Shown: in pieces, positions 1 through 9,657 of the stretch
How positions within the stretch are numbered: the first letter of the stretch is position 1
Layout of the letters: the number at the start of each line of letters is the position of its first letter
Assembly (NCBI GenBank): GCA_020638855.1
Contig: JACKHT010000010.1
Location: 46,989 to 110,988, forward strand
Direction: 5' to 3'
DNA: 64,000 nucleotides
Source of the DNA: Planctomycetota bacterium
GTDB lineage: Bacteria; Planctomycetota; UBA1135; GCA-002686595
Translations under genes and position numbers: made by a program
The notes under the pieces: generated by a model
Seen by the model: the letters and a program-made list of their open reading frames with translations, nothing else
The model's database searches: none
What the model was told of the DNA's origin: nothing

Positions 1-2199
1 AGACCCCGGCAAGCTATCGGGAGCCAAAATGGCCACGTCGACTTTGACCTCGGGGAACTTGGGCAGTGCGCGGTAGCGATAGCCCGCCGTGGGCTCCTCC
101 AACAATCGATCGATCGAAAGCTCGAGCACGGCCAAGTCGCTGGCCACATCGCCATCGAAGCCCAGCTTCTGCTGAACGGCCGGGTCGGGTTGCGCCACGA
201 AACCGAGCACCTGGCCACCGGCCTTGGAGCGCAAAGCGATGCGTTTCTTGGGGTGCAGCCAGGCCGGGTAGCCATGGCCGTCACCCAGCGCTTCCGCCGG
301 GGCAAGGTCGTGGCCCAAGTGCAGCAAAAGGTCTCGAGCCACTGCGTGCAAATGCTCCAAGGCGGTGCCCTGCGAGGCTTTGGCGGGCCAGGCCAGCACC
401 GCCGCGGTCGTGTGGATTTCCATCGGCTCGCCCTGGGCGTTGGCCGCTTCGGGCAGGTAGCCCTTGCCCACTTCGAACAGGGCCACTTGCCCGTGCCGTT
501 GGCGGTTCTTGAGCGCAGCCTCCAACAGGTTGGGCAGCAAACTGCGTCGCAACTTGCCCTGGCCCTCGGCCACCGGATTCTGCACCTCGACGCAACGTTC
601 CCCGGCCAACCCCATGGCGTCCAGCACGCTGTCGGTCAGGAACGAATACTGGATCGTCTCGCGGAAGCGAGCCGCTCCGGCGAGCCGATCCTGAATCTTG
701 CGCACCAACCGGCGCCGCGGATCGGCCGGCGGAGGGGTCAAATCCCCCACCAAGGCCTGGGTCGGGATGTTGCCATAGCGATGGATACGGCCCACCTCTT
801 CGACCACATCTTCTTCGAGCGCCAAGTCCTTGGTGGCGCGACTCGAAGGGATTTGGATCTCGATTTGGTCGCCCTGCAACTTGGGAGTCAGCCCCAACCG
901 CGACAGGATCGACACGATGGCCGCATCGGAAAGCTCTACCCCTAGTCGAGATCGAATGCGCGCGGGACGCACCGACAAACGGCGCGCCGGGTCGGTCCAG
1001 GTGCCCGCGTCCGTGAGCTGGAGCGGAAACTCCACTTGCGGCTGGATCGCACGCAAAAGGTTCGCGAAGTGGCCCGCTGCGATCATGGGCAACACGGGGT
1101 CTAGGTGCTTCTCAAAGCGCGCCGAGGAATCGCTGCGCAAGCCAAGCCGCGCCGAAGTGCGGCGGATCACCCCGGGGGCAAAGGTCGCCACCTCAAGCAA
1201 CAGCTGCGAGGTATCGCCCTCCACCTTCGAATCGGCCCCGCCCATGATGCCCGCCAGAGCCACGGGACGATCGCCATCGGTGATCAACAGGTCCTGGGGC
1301 ACGAGCGCTCGCTCGACCCCATCCAAAGTCGTCATGCGTTCGCCCTCATGGGCGCGACGGACCACGATCCCTCGCTGGCTGATGCGGCTGCGGTCGAAAG
1401 CGTGGTTGGGTTGGCCCAAGTCGAGCATCACGAAGTTCGACAGGTCCACCAACAGATCGAGCGGACGCTGGCCTACCGCCAGCAGGAGGAAGCGCAGCCA
1501 CAGGGGCGAAGCTTCTTGCCGGGCCCCATCGATGGCCAGGCCCAGGTAGCGGCTGCAGGCCGCATCGTCGACGCGCACCGGGAAGGGGGCTCCTGCCCCA
1601 AGCGGGGGCAAGTCGGACGCGAGGGGTTTGAGCTCACGCTCGAAGATCGCCGCCACCTCGCGGGCCATGCCGCGGTGGCCCCACAGGTCGGGCCGGTGGG
1701 TCAGCGACTTGTTGTCGATGTCGATGATCCAATCGCCGGCCCCCACCGCCTGCGCGACCGGCATGCCGATCGGTGCTTCGGCGGGCAGGACCCAAATGCC
1801 GTCGTGGCTATCCCCAAGGTCGAGTTCGCGCTCGGAGCAAATCATGCCCTCGGACTCCACACCCCGGATCTTGGACTTCTTGATCTTGAAGTCACCCGGC
1901 AAGCAGGTCCCGATGGTCGCGACCGCTACCTTTTGCCCGCCGGCCACGTTGGGGGCTCCACACACGATTTGGAGCGGCTCGCCTTGGCCCACGTCCACAC
2001 GACATACGCCCAGTTTGTCCGCGTCCGGGTGCGGTACGCGCTCCAGCACGTGGCCCACCACCACATCGGCAAGGTGCGGGGCGAAGGGAAACAACCCTTC
2101 GACTTCGGCGGTCGAAAGCGTCAGGTTTTCGGCCAGGGCTTGGGGCGTGATGCCCTCAAGATCCACGTGCCGCGCGAGCCAGTTGTAGGAAATGTGCAT
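1..2199 (-). CDS. pheT: Phenylalanyl-tRNA synthetase beta subunit (C-terminus beyond window)
   Basis: Charges tRNA-Phe as the beta half of the cytoplasmic alpha2beta2 enzyme. The reverse strand is open for 733 codons from ATG at 2199 to the window edge. It starts MHISYNWLARHVDLEG, followed by the EMAP-like tRNA-binding domain (about residues 39-150, with PHPDADKL and ICSERELDLG). The B3/B4 editing region, B5 domain and catalytic-like core follow. The FDX-ACB anticodon-binding domain has only begun (YRYRALPKFPEVKVDVAI) when the window ends. Family length is about 800 residues, so roughly 60-80 are missing. The start lies two bases after the pheS stop, so the pair is probably translationally coupled. 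Confidence 0.97.
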   Translation of the reverse strand, partial: MHISYNWLARHVDLEGITPQALAENLTLSTAEVEGLFPFAPHLADVVVGHVLERVPHPDADKLGVCRVDVGQGEPLQIVCGAPNVAGGQKVAVATIGTCLPGDFKIKKSKIRGVESEGMICSERELDLGDSHDGIWVLPAEAPIGMPVAQAVGAGDWIIDIDNKSLTHRPDLWGHRGMAREVAAIFERELKPLASDLPPLGAGAPFPVRVDDAACSRYLGLAIDGARQEASPLWLRFLLLAVGQRPLDLLVDLSNFVMLDLGQPNHAFDRSRISQRGIVVRRAHEGERMTTLDGVERALVPQDLLITDGDRPVALAGIMGGADSKVEGDTSQLLLEVATFAPGVIRRTSARLGLRSDSSARFEKHLDPVLPMIAAGHFANLLRAIQPQVEFPLQLTDAGTWTDPARRLSVRPARIRSRLGVELSDAAIVSILSRLGLTPKLQGDQIEIQIPSSRATKDLALEEDVVEEVGRIHRYGNIPTQALVGDLTPPPADPRRRLVRKIQDRLAGAARFRETIQYSFLTDSVLDAMGLAGERCVEVQNPVAEGQGKLRRSLLPNLLEAALKNRQRHGQVALFEVGKGYLPEAANAQGEPMEIHTTAAVLAWPAKASQGTALEHLHAVARDLLLHLGHDLAPAEALGDGHGYPAWLHPKKRIALRSKAGGQVLGFVAQPDPAVQQKLGFDGDVASDLAVLELSIDRLLEEPTAGYRYRALPKFPEVKVDVAILAPDSLPGS

Positions 2200-2201
2200 G
2201 G

Positions 2202-3233
2202 CTAGAATTGCTCCAAGAACCGCAGGTCACCGCTGAGTAGGTGGCGCACGTCATCGATGCCGTAGCGCAGCATCACGAGGCGCGAAAGACCGAGACCGAA
2301 GGCGAACCCGCTCCACTCTTCTGGGTCGATGCCGCCCGCGCGCAGGACCGCCGGGTGCACCAAGCCACAGGGGAGGAGTTCAATCCAAGTCGAGCGCTTG
2401 CACACGCTGCAGCCGGTTTGACAGAAGGGGCAGCGGGCATCGAGTTCGAAGCCCGGCTCGACGAACGGGAAGTAACCCGGGCGCAAGCGCACCTCGACCT
2501 GCTTGCCAAAGATGCCGGCGAGCAAGGTCTTCATCGCACCGATCAGGTGCCCCACCGAAACGTCTTTGGCGACCACCAAGCCTTCCATTTGGTGGAAGGT
2601 GTGCTCGTGGCTGGCATCGGTCGATTCCTGGCGGAAGACCTTGCCCGGGGCCACGGCGCGGAATGGGGGCTTCAAGCGTTCCATGGCGCGCACCTGCACC
2701 GGAGAGGTGTGCGTGCGCAAGACCAGCGGATGGTCACCCTTGCAGTAGAACGTGTCTTGGCTGTCGCGCGCGGGGTGATCGGCGGGGATATTGAGCGCTT
2801 CGAAGTTGTAGTAGTCACGCTCGACTTCGGGTCCATCCAGGATGTGGTACCCCATCGACGCGAACAAGTCTTCGAGCTCGCGGGTGACCTGGGTGATCGG
2901 GTGCAGCCCCCCCATGTCAATACGCGGCGGGGGCAGCGTCGGGTCAAAACCCAGTCCTTGGCGGTCGGACTCGATGGCTTGGGTCTCGAGCCAAGCAGCG
3001 CGCTCGTCGATGGCGGCTTGCAGGCGGCCCTTGATTTGGTTGGCAGCCTTGCCTGCGGCGCCCCGGTCGGCGGGAGGTAGGCTGGGGATCTGGGCCAGCA
3101 AACTAGCCACCACCCCGGACTTGCCGAGGAACTCGCGCTCCGCTGCATGCAAGGCCTCTGCGTTGTTGGCCGCGCCAATGCGCGCAAGGGCTTCGGCCGC
3201 AAGGGCCTCATGGTTCAAATCGTGGGTGCTCAT
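2202..3233 (-). CDS. pheS: Phenylalanyl-tRNA synthetase alpha subunit
   Basis: Catalytic subunit of cytoplasmic PheRS (343 residues, normal length). Class II motif 2 is visible around FRQESTDASHEHTFHQMEG. Motif 3 is GFAFGLGLSRLVMLRYGID near the C-terminus, and the N-terminal part is the coiled-coil tRNA-binding arm. I chose ATG at 3233 (MSTHDLNHEAL); the open frame continues to 3314, but that extension adds non-conserved sequence. No strong Shine-Dalgarno is visible. It ends in TAG, two bases before pheT, and follows rplT by 95 bases. This gives the common rpmI-rplT-pheS-pheT order. Confidence 0.97.
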   Translation of the reverse strand: MSTHDLNHEALAAEALARIGAANNAEALHAAEREFLGKSGVVASLLAQIPSLPPADRGAAGKAANQIKGRLQAAIDERAAWLETQAIESDRQGLGFDPTLPPPRIDMGGLHPITQVTRELEDLFASMGYHILDGPEVERDYYNFEALNIPADHPARDSQDTFYCKGDHPLVLRTHTSPVQVRAMERLKPPFRAVAPGKVFRQESTDASHEHTFHQMEGLVVAKDVSVGHLIGAMKTLLAGIFGKQVEVRLRPGYFPFVEPGFELDARCPFCQTGCSVCKRSTWIELLPCGLVHPAVLRAGGIDPEEWSGFAFGLGLSRLVMLRYGIDDVRHLLSGDLRFLEQF

Positions 3234-3328
3234 GGCGGATACGCGAACGACGGGCTGGGAACGGACCACGGCCGCCAGGAATCCTGACGGCCGTGGCAGA
3301 GCGAGCGAACGCACCGAAGGAATCGGGC

Positions 3329-3685
3329 TTAGACGCGGGCGGCCTTGGCCTCTTGGGCCAGGGCATCAAACGCAATGGGATCGTGGATGGCGAGCTCGGA
3401 CAGCTGCTTGCGGTTCAGGTCGATTCCTGCCTTCTTGAGGCCGTCGATGAACTGCGAGTAGGTCATGTCGCGCATGCGCGCTGCCGCGTTGATCCGGAGG
3501 ATCCAGAGGCGACGAAACTGGCGCTTCTTCTGGCGACGGTCCCGGTAGGAGAAGGCCCAGGAGCGCATGAGCGTTTCCTGAACGGTGCGCCAAAGCTTGG
3601 AACGACCGCCGCGGAATCCACGGGCCTGCTTGAACAAACGTTGTTTTTTCTTGGCGCGCGGGGCGCCGTAGGTGACACGTACCAT
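3329..3685 (-). CDS. rplT: 50S ribosomal protein L20
   Basis: Protein of 118 residues beginning MVRVTYGAPRAKKKQR, with the conserved L20 core (ARGFRGGRSKLWRTVQETL, RRLWILRINAAAR). It binds 23S rRNA early in assembly of the 50S subunit. In many bacteria it also represses its own operon by binding the mRNA leader upstream of rpmI. It lies three bases downstream of the rpmI stop, so the two are certainly co-transcribed. Length and sequence are ordinary. Stop is TAA. Confidence 0.98.
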   Translation of the reverse strand: MVRVTYGAPRAKKKQRLFKQARGFRGGRSKLWRTVQETLMRSWAFSYRDRRQKKRQFRRLWILRINAAARMRDMTYSQFIDGLKKAGIDLNRKQLSELAIHDPIAFDALAQEAKAARV

Positions 3686-3688
3686 GGA

Positions 3689-3886
3689 TCAGCCTCCTGC
3701 CAACATGCGCTTCAAGAGTTTGGCCCAGGCACCATCGGTGATCAGGGCGGAGCGTTTCTTCCGGCGGAACGCCGAGTCCTTGTTCGCGTGCATGTGACCA
3801 CGCTGCGGGCGGTTGGATTTCAACTTCCCCGTCTTGGTGAGGCGGAATCGCTTCTTGACCGCACCCTTGGATTTCATCTTCGGCAT
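3689..3886 (-). CDS. rpmI: 50S ribosomal protein L35
   Basis: Sixty-five residues beginning MPKMKSKGAVKKRFRLTKTG, the classic L35 N-terminus, with a basic C-terminal half. The open frame extends far upstream to about 4774, but that part only mirrors the protease gene. The start is fixed at ATG 3886 by the family N-terminus and by a GAGGAAG ribosome-binding site five bases upstream. It is the first gene of rpmI-rplT-pheS-pheT. Unusually, infC is not next to it: a protease gene lies between (see 4225-6726). Confidence 0.97.
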   Translation of the reverse strand: MPKMKSKGAVKKRFRLTKTGKLKSNRPQRGHMHANKDSAFRRKKRSALITDGAWAKLLKRMLAGG

Positions 3887-4155
3887 GGGACTTCCTCGTG
3901 GTTGGGTCCGGCCCAGTGGGAGCAAGACCGACTCGAAACCCTGGTCGCTGGCATACCGTACCGCTCGCAGGGGCCACCGGGCACGCTGCCCGGTCGCTTG
4001 GAGGGAAAGATGATACCTGCCAACCCACCCCAGGCAAGGGCCGGGGCACCGGAACCTGGCTCGGATGGACTCCACCGCCCTTCCCAGGACCCCGGTCCGA
4101 GCCGCCAGCAGGCGGTCCTCCCGGCCCTGGGATCCCCCGGAGGCCGCCCGAATGG
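3887..4155 (-). promoter_or_regulatory. Leader and probable promoter region of rpmI-rplT-pheST
   Basis: This stretch of about 270 bases lies between the hairpin at 4156-4193 and the rpmI start. No gene is seen in it. Because the upstream hairpin looks like a terminator, rpmI needs its own promoter here. A small inverted repeat (CCGGGCA near 4000, partner TGCCCGG just after it) could form an RNA stem. In other bacteria L20 represses this operon through the rpmI leader RNA. Whether that happens here is inference, and I could not pick out a convincing -35/-10 pair. Confidence 0.35.
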
Positions 4156-4193
4156 CCAAGGGCGCCTTCCCGGCCAGGGGAAGGCGCCCTTGG
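4156..4193 (-). terminator. Perfect 15-bp hairpin after the metalloprotease gene
   Basis: The arms at 4156-4170 (CCAAGGGCGCCTTCC) and 4179-4193 are perfect reverse complements around an 8-base loop. The hairpin lies 31 bases past the protease stop and upstream of rpmI. No T-run follows, as with most hairpins in this window. A terminator is the simplest reading. Confidence 0.65.
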
Positions 4194-4224
4194 GGCATGG
4201 CCGGGCTGCTAGGCAGCCGGAGCC

Positions 4225-6726
4225 CTATTGGAACTGGATCTCGATGCCTTCGGTGAAGTTCGAAGTCGAGGTCAGGATGAAGTCCCGGTACCAGAGTTGG
4301 AAGTTCCAGGTTTGACCGGCCATGACCGCCTCGTGCGGGTTGGTGGGCATGTCGGTCAGGTCGATGGCCGTTTGGATCTCGCCAAAGATGCCCGAGCTGG
4401 CCACCTGCGCCGAGAAGCGCCCGATGTTCACTGCCAAGCACAGGTCGCCCATGCTGCCGCCCGGGTTCGCCGTGAACCCTTGGCTTTGGCTGCACAGGAA
4501 GTAGCCGAACTGGTTGATCGGCAAGTCCGTGGCGGTCAGCGTCAGATCGTTCACAAAGACCAGCGCCGTACCGGTCGCCTGGACCCGGCCCGTCAGGCCG
4601 CGCGAGTTGAAGTTCGCCGGGCTGCAGAACAGAGAACCCAGCGAGTTGCCACCCAGGCATTGGCCATCGGCCCCGACCAGCGCCATATCGTAGGTGTTGC
4701 AGTTGCCAGCGCTCGAGGGGTACACGCTGACTTCCAACACCACCGTCTGGTTGGTGGCCGAGGTGTTGGTCCAAACGATCGTCTCATCGTTGGTGGCCGA
4801 GTAGCCCTCTGCCAACCCAGTTCCAGTTCCCCCACCACACGCGCTCGGGTCGTACAGGAACATGTCCACATCGGCCGTAGCGTGGGTGAAGAAGATGTCC
4901 GCTTGGAGGGTCCCGCCGGAGGGGACGCACAGCTGGTAGAAGTCCGAGTCGGTTTTCGATACGAACAGCCCACCGACGAAGCCGTCGGTCATGGGAACCG
5001 CGCTACCGCAGGAGTCGTTGTTCTCCAAGGCATCGTCGACTTGCCCCACGCACGGGTCGGTGTTGACCAAGCCGAGCGACATGCTGTAGGCATTGGTCAC
5101 CGCGCCGCCCGAAATGTAGACCTCCAACACCACCTCCGTGGTGCTACCGCTGGTGTTGGTCCACACCAGGGTTTCGTTGTTGGTGTTGCTGGTGCCGGTA
5201 GCCAGAGTGGTGATGCAGGTGTTGTCCGACAGGCGGGCATTGATGTTGCCTTGCGAGTGGGTGAAGGTCAGGTTGACCGTCAACTGCTCGCTCGGAGCCA
5301 GGTTGATCGAGTAGTAGTCCGAGTTGCTCGAGCAGGCGTGCAGGTTGTTGTAAGTCCCCGCTCCGACCGCCACGGCCGCGCCGCATGAATCGTTCGGCTC
5401 AAACGCATCGGTGGTGCAGCCGCCGCTATAGGGCTGCAAGCAGGAGCTATCCGCTCCGGCTCGCATCACCGTGACGACCTGCGGATGGAAGAAGGTCGTG
5501 ATGTTGTTCATGCCCCCACTGCACAGGTGGCAGTAGCTCATCACGGTGCCTTGGTTGGTGCAAACCTGCGAGGTTTGGCACGATCCGAAGTACCCATTGG
5601 GCGCACACTGGTCGATCGGCGGGCAGTAGTTGTGCGTGTGCGAGGTCCCAAAGTTGTGCCCCATCTCGTGCGCAGCCACCACGAAGTCCCAGGTGTTCGA
5701 GCTCTGGGAGATCGGGAATTGAGTCCCCCCATCGACGTTGCCACTCACGCCAAAGCCGTAGCTCTGGTTGCACAAGGCATCCAAGTAAGCGACGCCTCCA
5801 CCCAGGTTGGCTCCGCTCAGGAAGTGAGCCAAGTTCGCGCCGCTGGGAATGTTGCCAGCCCAAGCGGTGCGGAATTCGTTCAACAGCGCGCTCGAACCAC
5901 CGCCCTGCGAAGTCCAGGGGTCGTTCGACGAGGTGTAGAACTGCAAGTACGGGTAGGTCAAGACCACGTTGATTTGGCTCAGGTAGCGGTCGCTGATCGC
6001 TCCCAAAAGGGTCAACGTGTAGTTCTGGGTGGCGGTGAGGTTGTTCCAGTTTTGGTAGTACTGGTAGTCGGTTTCGACCGCCACTTTGCACTCCAGGGTC
6101 ACTCCCAGTTGGAAGACCTGCGGGTTGCGCGCCACCGAAGCCATGTCCAGCATGTGCTGCGATTGGGTCGGACCCCCGAGGGCATCGATCTGGCACTGGG
6201 GCAGGGCGGGTGCGCCCAGCGAGCGCATCACATCGTCAGGCACGATGCGCGCCTTGGCATGGGCCCAATCGTTGCCGACATCGGGGAAGGACAGCACGTG
6301 GTAGAACTCGCCATCGGCTTTGATCCAGCCGTTGCAGCCGTAGCTCGAGAATCCGAGGGACACTTCCGAGGAGTCGTCTCCCACAACCATCCCTTTCCAC
6401 AGGCTCAAATCACCGGGATCGTAGGGGGTCGGCTGGCCATTGACCTGCATGCCGACGCTTTGGAGGTCGAAGGACATGGGTTCCAAACTGAGCGTCACCG
6501 GCGCGTGTCCGGGGAGCTCCACTTGGCTCATCAGGAGCCGTCCATGGCCCTGGAGGTTGGCAAAGGCACCGGGAACGGCCCGGTATTCGAGGGTCCCGGC
6601 CACCATGGAGCTGGGCTCCACGGTCAAGGGGAAGGGGACCACCTCAAGGGTTTGGGCAGGGGCGGGAGAAGCGACCAGCCCGGCTAGGAGCAGGATGGAG
6701 GCGGAGAGAGCGGGTCGGATGGCCAT
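4225..6726 (-). CDS. Secreted reprolysin-like zinc metalloprotease with two PPC domains
   Basis: Predicted exported protein of 833 residues. A signal peptide (MAIRPALSASILLLAGLVAS, cleavage near PAPAQ) is followed by a pro-region of about 180 residues. The M12B-type zinc site HEMGHNFGTSH lies at residues 353-363, with three His ligands and catalytic Glu354, and Cys-rich sequence follows. Two PPC-like beta domains (DAFEPNDSCG and DALENNDSCG, roughly 440-680) come next. The last ~150 residues match in pattern the C-terminus of the FG-GAP protein at 51217-52884. I chose ATG 6726 because the signal peptide begins there. The gene sits between infC and rpmI with hairpins on both sides, so it is probably its own transcription unit. 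Substrate unknown. Confidence 0.88.
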   Translation of the reverse strand: MAIRPALSASILLLAGLVASPAPAQTLEVVPFPLTVEPSSMVAGTLEYRAVPGAFANLQGHGRLLMSQVELPGHAPVTLSLEPMSFDLQSVGMQVNGQPTPYDPGDLSLWKGMVVGDDSSEVSLGFSSYGCNGWIKADGEFYHVLSFPDVGNDWAHAKARIVPDDVMRSLGAPALPQCQIDALGGPTQSQHMLDMASVARNPQVFQLGVTLECKVAVETDYQYYQNWNNLTATQNYTLTLLGAISDRYLSQINVVLTYPYLQFYTSSNDPWTSQGGGSSALLNEFRTAWAGNIPSGANLAHFLSGANLGGGVAYLDALCNQSYGFGVSGNVDGGTQFPISQSSNTWDFVVAAHEMGHNFGTSHTHNYCPPIDQCAPNGYFGSCQTSQVCTNQGTVMSYCHLCSGGMNNITTFFHPQVVTVMRAGADSSCLQPYSGGCTTDAFEPNDSCGAAVAVGAGTYNNLHACSSNSDYYSINLAPSEQLTVNLTFTHSQGNINARLSDNTCITTLATGTSNTNNETLVWTNTSGSTTEVVLEVYISGGAVTNAYSMSLGLVNTDPCVGQVDDALENNDSCGSAVPMTDGFVGGLFVSKTDSDFYQLCVPSGGTLQADIFFTHATADVDMFLYDPSACGGGTGTGLAEGYSATNDETIVWTNTSATNQTVVLEVSVYPSSAGNCNTYDMALVGADGQCLGGNSLGSLFCSPANFNSRGLTGRVQATGTALVFVNDLTLTATDLPINQFGYFLCSQSQGFTANPGGSMGDLCLAVNIGRFSAQVASSGIFGEIQTAIDLTDMPTNPHEAVMAGQTWNFQLWYRDFILTSTSNFTEGIEIQFQ

Positions 6727-6900
6727 ATTCGATGGATTCGGGGACCGGAAACGGGCGGCAGCTGTCAAAACAGCCTTCAGGGATAGGACGGACCCTCTCC
6801 CCAAAAGGTTTCACCCAAAGTCTACCCGCTACCCGGCCCCGGAGCCCATCAGAGCCCCTAGGGCACCCGAATGTGGCTCGTGGCGAGCCAGCCGATGCAC

Positions 6901-6932
6901 GCCAAGGGGGCCCCCATGGGAGCCCCCTTGGC
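6901..6932 (-). terminator. Hairpin after infC
   Basis: Arms GCCAAGGGGGC (6901-6911) and GCCCCCTTGGC (6922-6932) are perfect complements. The stem can extend inward with one mismatch. It lies 46 bases past the infC stop and before the protease start, and no T-run is present. It probably ends the infC transcript and so separates the protease from the translation-factor gene. Confidence 0.65.
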
Positions 6933-6977
6933 CACTCAAGCGCACAAAGCTAACGGCGCGTACCGCCAGCTAAGTGG

Positions 6978-7766
<789 letters not shown>

Positions 7767-7879
7767 TGGGCTCCTTGGTTGGGTCTACGGAGAGTCCGGG
7801 GACACTGCCCCACTCAGAAAGGAGCATAGGTGGAAACGCGGTTTCCCGCCAGGAATCCCCATGCTCGGTACGAATTGCA

Positions 7880-9655
7880 TCAAGAGTCTTGACGCAATTG
7901 GATGTGGACGTCGGCCAGCTGCTGGTCGGTCACAGTGGAAGGTGCTTGGCACATCAAATCGACCGCCGCCAGGGTCTTGGGGAAGGCCACCACGTCACGG
8001 ATCGAGTCCAACCCCTTGCAAAGGGCCACTAGGCGGTCCAAGCCCACCGCGAACCCCGCGTGGGGCGGCGCGCCGAAGGACAGCGCCTCGAGCAAGAAGG
8101 CAAACTTGGCCTGCTGCTCCTCCGGGGTGATGCCCAGTAGGTCGAAGACCCTGCGCTGCACGTCCCGGCGGTGGATTCGGACCGAGCCCGAGCCCAATTC
8201 CCAGCCGTTGAGCACCAAATCGTAGGCCCGGCTGGCCATTTCGGCCGGATCGCCGCCCAGCTCCCAATCCTGGGGGGCGGTGAAAGGGTGGTGCGCGGAG
8301 AAGTAGCGCCCCTCTTCCTCCGACCACTCAAACATCGGGAAGTGGGTCACCCACAAGAAGTTCCAGGCCCCCGGCTTGGCCAAACCCTGCTCACGACCAA
8401 TCGCCAGACGCATTTCGCCCAGCACGCGCCAGCAAAGAGCCCGCGGACCGGCCGCGAACAACACCAAGTCGCCCTGGGAACCGCCCACCGCTTGCAGCAG
8501 CGACTCGCCCACGGCACCTTCGAAGAACTTGGCGACCGGACCCGCACCCCCGCCCGTCTCGCCCGGCTTCCACCAGGCCAAACCCGCGGCACCACTTTCC
8601 TTGGCGCGCTTCTCGAGGTTCTTCATGGCCCCGCGCGAGTAGCTGGTCCCACCACCCGGAACGCAGATAGCCATCACGCGACCACCCCCCGCAACTGCAT
8701 TTTCAAACACGCCGAAGCCCGAGGTGCTGGCCCAATCGCTGAGGTTCACGAGCTCCATGCCAAAGCGCGTGTCGGGCTTGTCGATTCCGTAGCGCTCCAT
8801 GGCTTCGTGCCAGGTGAGACGCGGGAACGTGGCCGGTAGTTCGATCCCCATGGCTGCCCGGAAGGTGTCCACCAGGACCCCTTCCCAGGTCTCGAAGATG
8901 TTTTCTTCCTCGACGAAGGACATCTCCATATCGAGCTGGGTGAATTCGGGCTGGCGGTCCGCGCGCAGGTCTTCGTCGCGGAAGCAGCGCGCCACCTGGA
9001 AGTAGCGATCCATTCCCGCCACCATCAAAATCTGTTTGAAGATCTGCGGAGACTGGGGCAAGGCGTAGAAATGGTCCTTGTGAACCCGGCTCGGGACCAG
9101 GTAATCGCGGGCCCCCTCCGGGGTCGCGCGGGTCAGGATCGGAGTCTCGATCTCGAGGAAGTCGCGCGCCAAAAAGGCATTGCGCATGGCCCCGATGAAC
9201 CGCGACCGAAACGCCATCTTCTCCTGCATGTCCGGTCGGCGCAGGTCCAAGTAGCGATAGCGCAGGCGCAACTCGACGTTGGCATCGCTATCGCGTTCGA
9301 TTTCGAAGGGCGGCAGGGTGCTACGGCTGAGCACTTCGACCTTCGTGGCGATCACTTCGATTTGCCCCGTCGGCAAGTCGGGGTTGGGCTGTTCGCGCTT
9401 CTGGACCTTGCCCACGATGCTCAGCACATCTTCGGGAGCCAGGATGGCGCCTTCGTCCATCGACCAGCCCAGGCGCTCCTCGCTGCCCGTAAGCACCACC
9501 TGGGCCAAGCCAAACCGGTCGCGCACGTCGAGGAAGTAGATTCCCCCCATGTTGCGCCGCTTGGCAACCCACCCGTTGAGCACCACTTGCTCGCCCACAT
9601 TCGCCTCGGAAAGGGCTCCGATGCGATGGGTACGCTGCCAGGACGAGCCGGCCAT
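7880..9655 (-). CDS. aspS: Aspartyl-tRNA synthetase
   Basis: Class IIb synthetase of 591 residues. It has an N-terminal OB fold for the anticodon (VVLNGWVAKRRNMGGIYFLD), motif 2 (FRDEDLRADRQPEFTQLDME) and motif 3 (HAGFAVGLDRLVAL). The bacterial-type GAD insertion lies between motifs 2 and 3. ATG 9655 lies only two bases after the atpC stop, so it appears to be the last gene of the ATP synthase operon. Whether it charges tRNA-Asn as well cannot be judged here, because no gatCAB genes are in the window. Ends in TGA. Confidence 0.97.
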   Translation of the reverse strand: MAGSSWQRTHRIGALSEANVGEQVVLNGWVAKRRNMGGIYFLDVRDRFGLAQVVLTGSEERLGWSMDEGAILAPEDVLSIVGKVQKREQPNPDLPTGQIEVIATKVEVLSRSTLPPFEIERDSDANVELRLRYRYLDLRRPDMQEKMAFRSRFIGAMRNAFLARDFLEIETPILTRATPEGARDYLVPSRVHKDHFYALPQSPQIFKQILMVAGMDRYFQVARCFRDEDLRADRQPEFTQLDMEMSFVEEENIFETWEGVLVDTFRAAMGIELPATFPRLTWHEAMERYGIDKPDTRFGMELVNLSDWASTSGFGVFENAVAGGGRVMAICVPGGGTSYSRGAMKNLEKRAKESGAAGLAWWKPGETGGGAGPVAKFFEGAVGESLLQAVGGSQGDLVLFAAGPRALCWRVLGEMRLAIGREQGLAKPGAWNFLWVTHFPMFEWSEEEGRYFSAHHPFTAPQDWELGGDPAEMASRAYDLVLNGWELGSGSVRIHRRDVQRRVFDLLGITPEEQQAKFAFLLEALSFGAPPHAGFAVGLDRLVALCKGLDSIRDVVAFPKTLAAVDLMCQAPSTVTDQQLADVHIQLRQDS

Positions 9656-9657
9656 GG

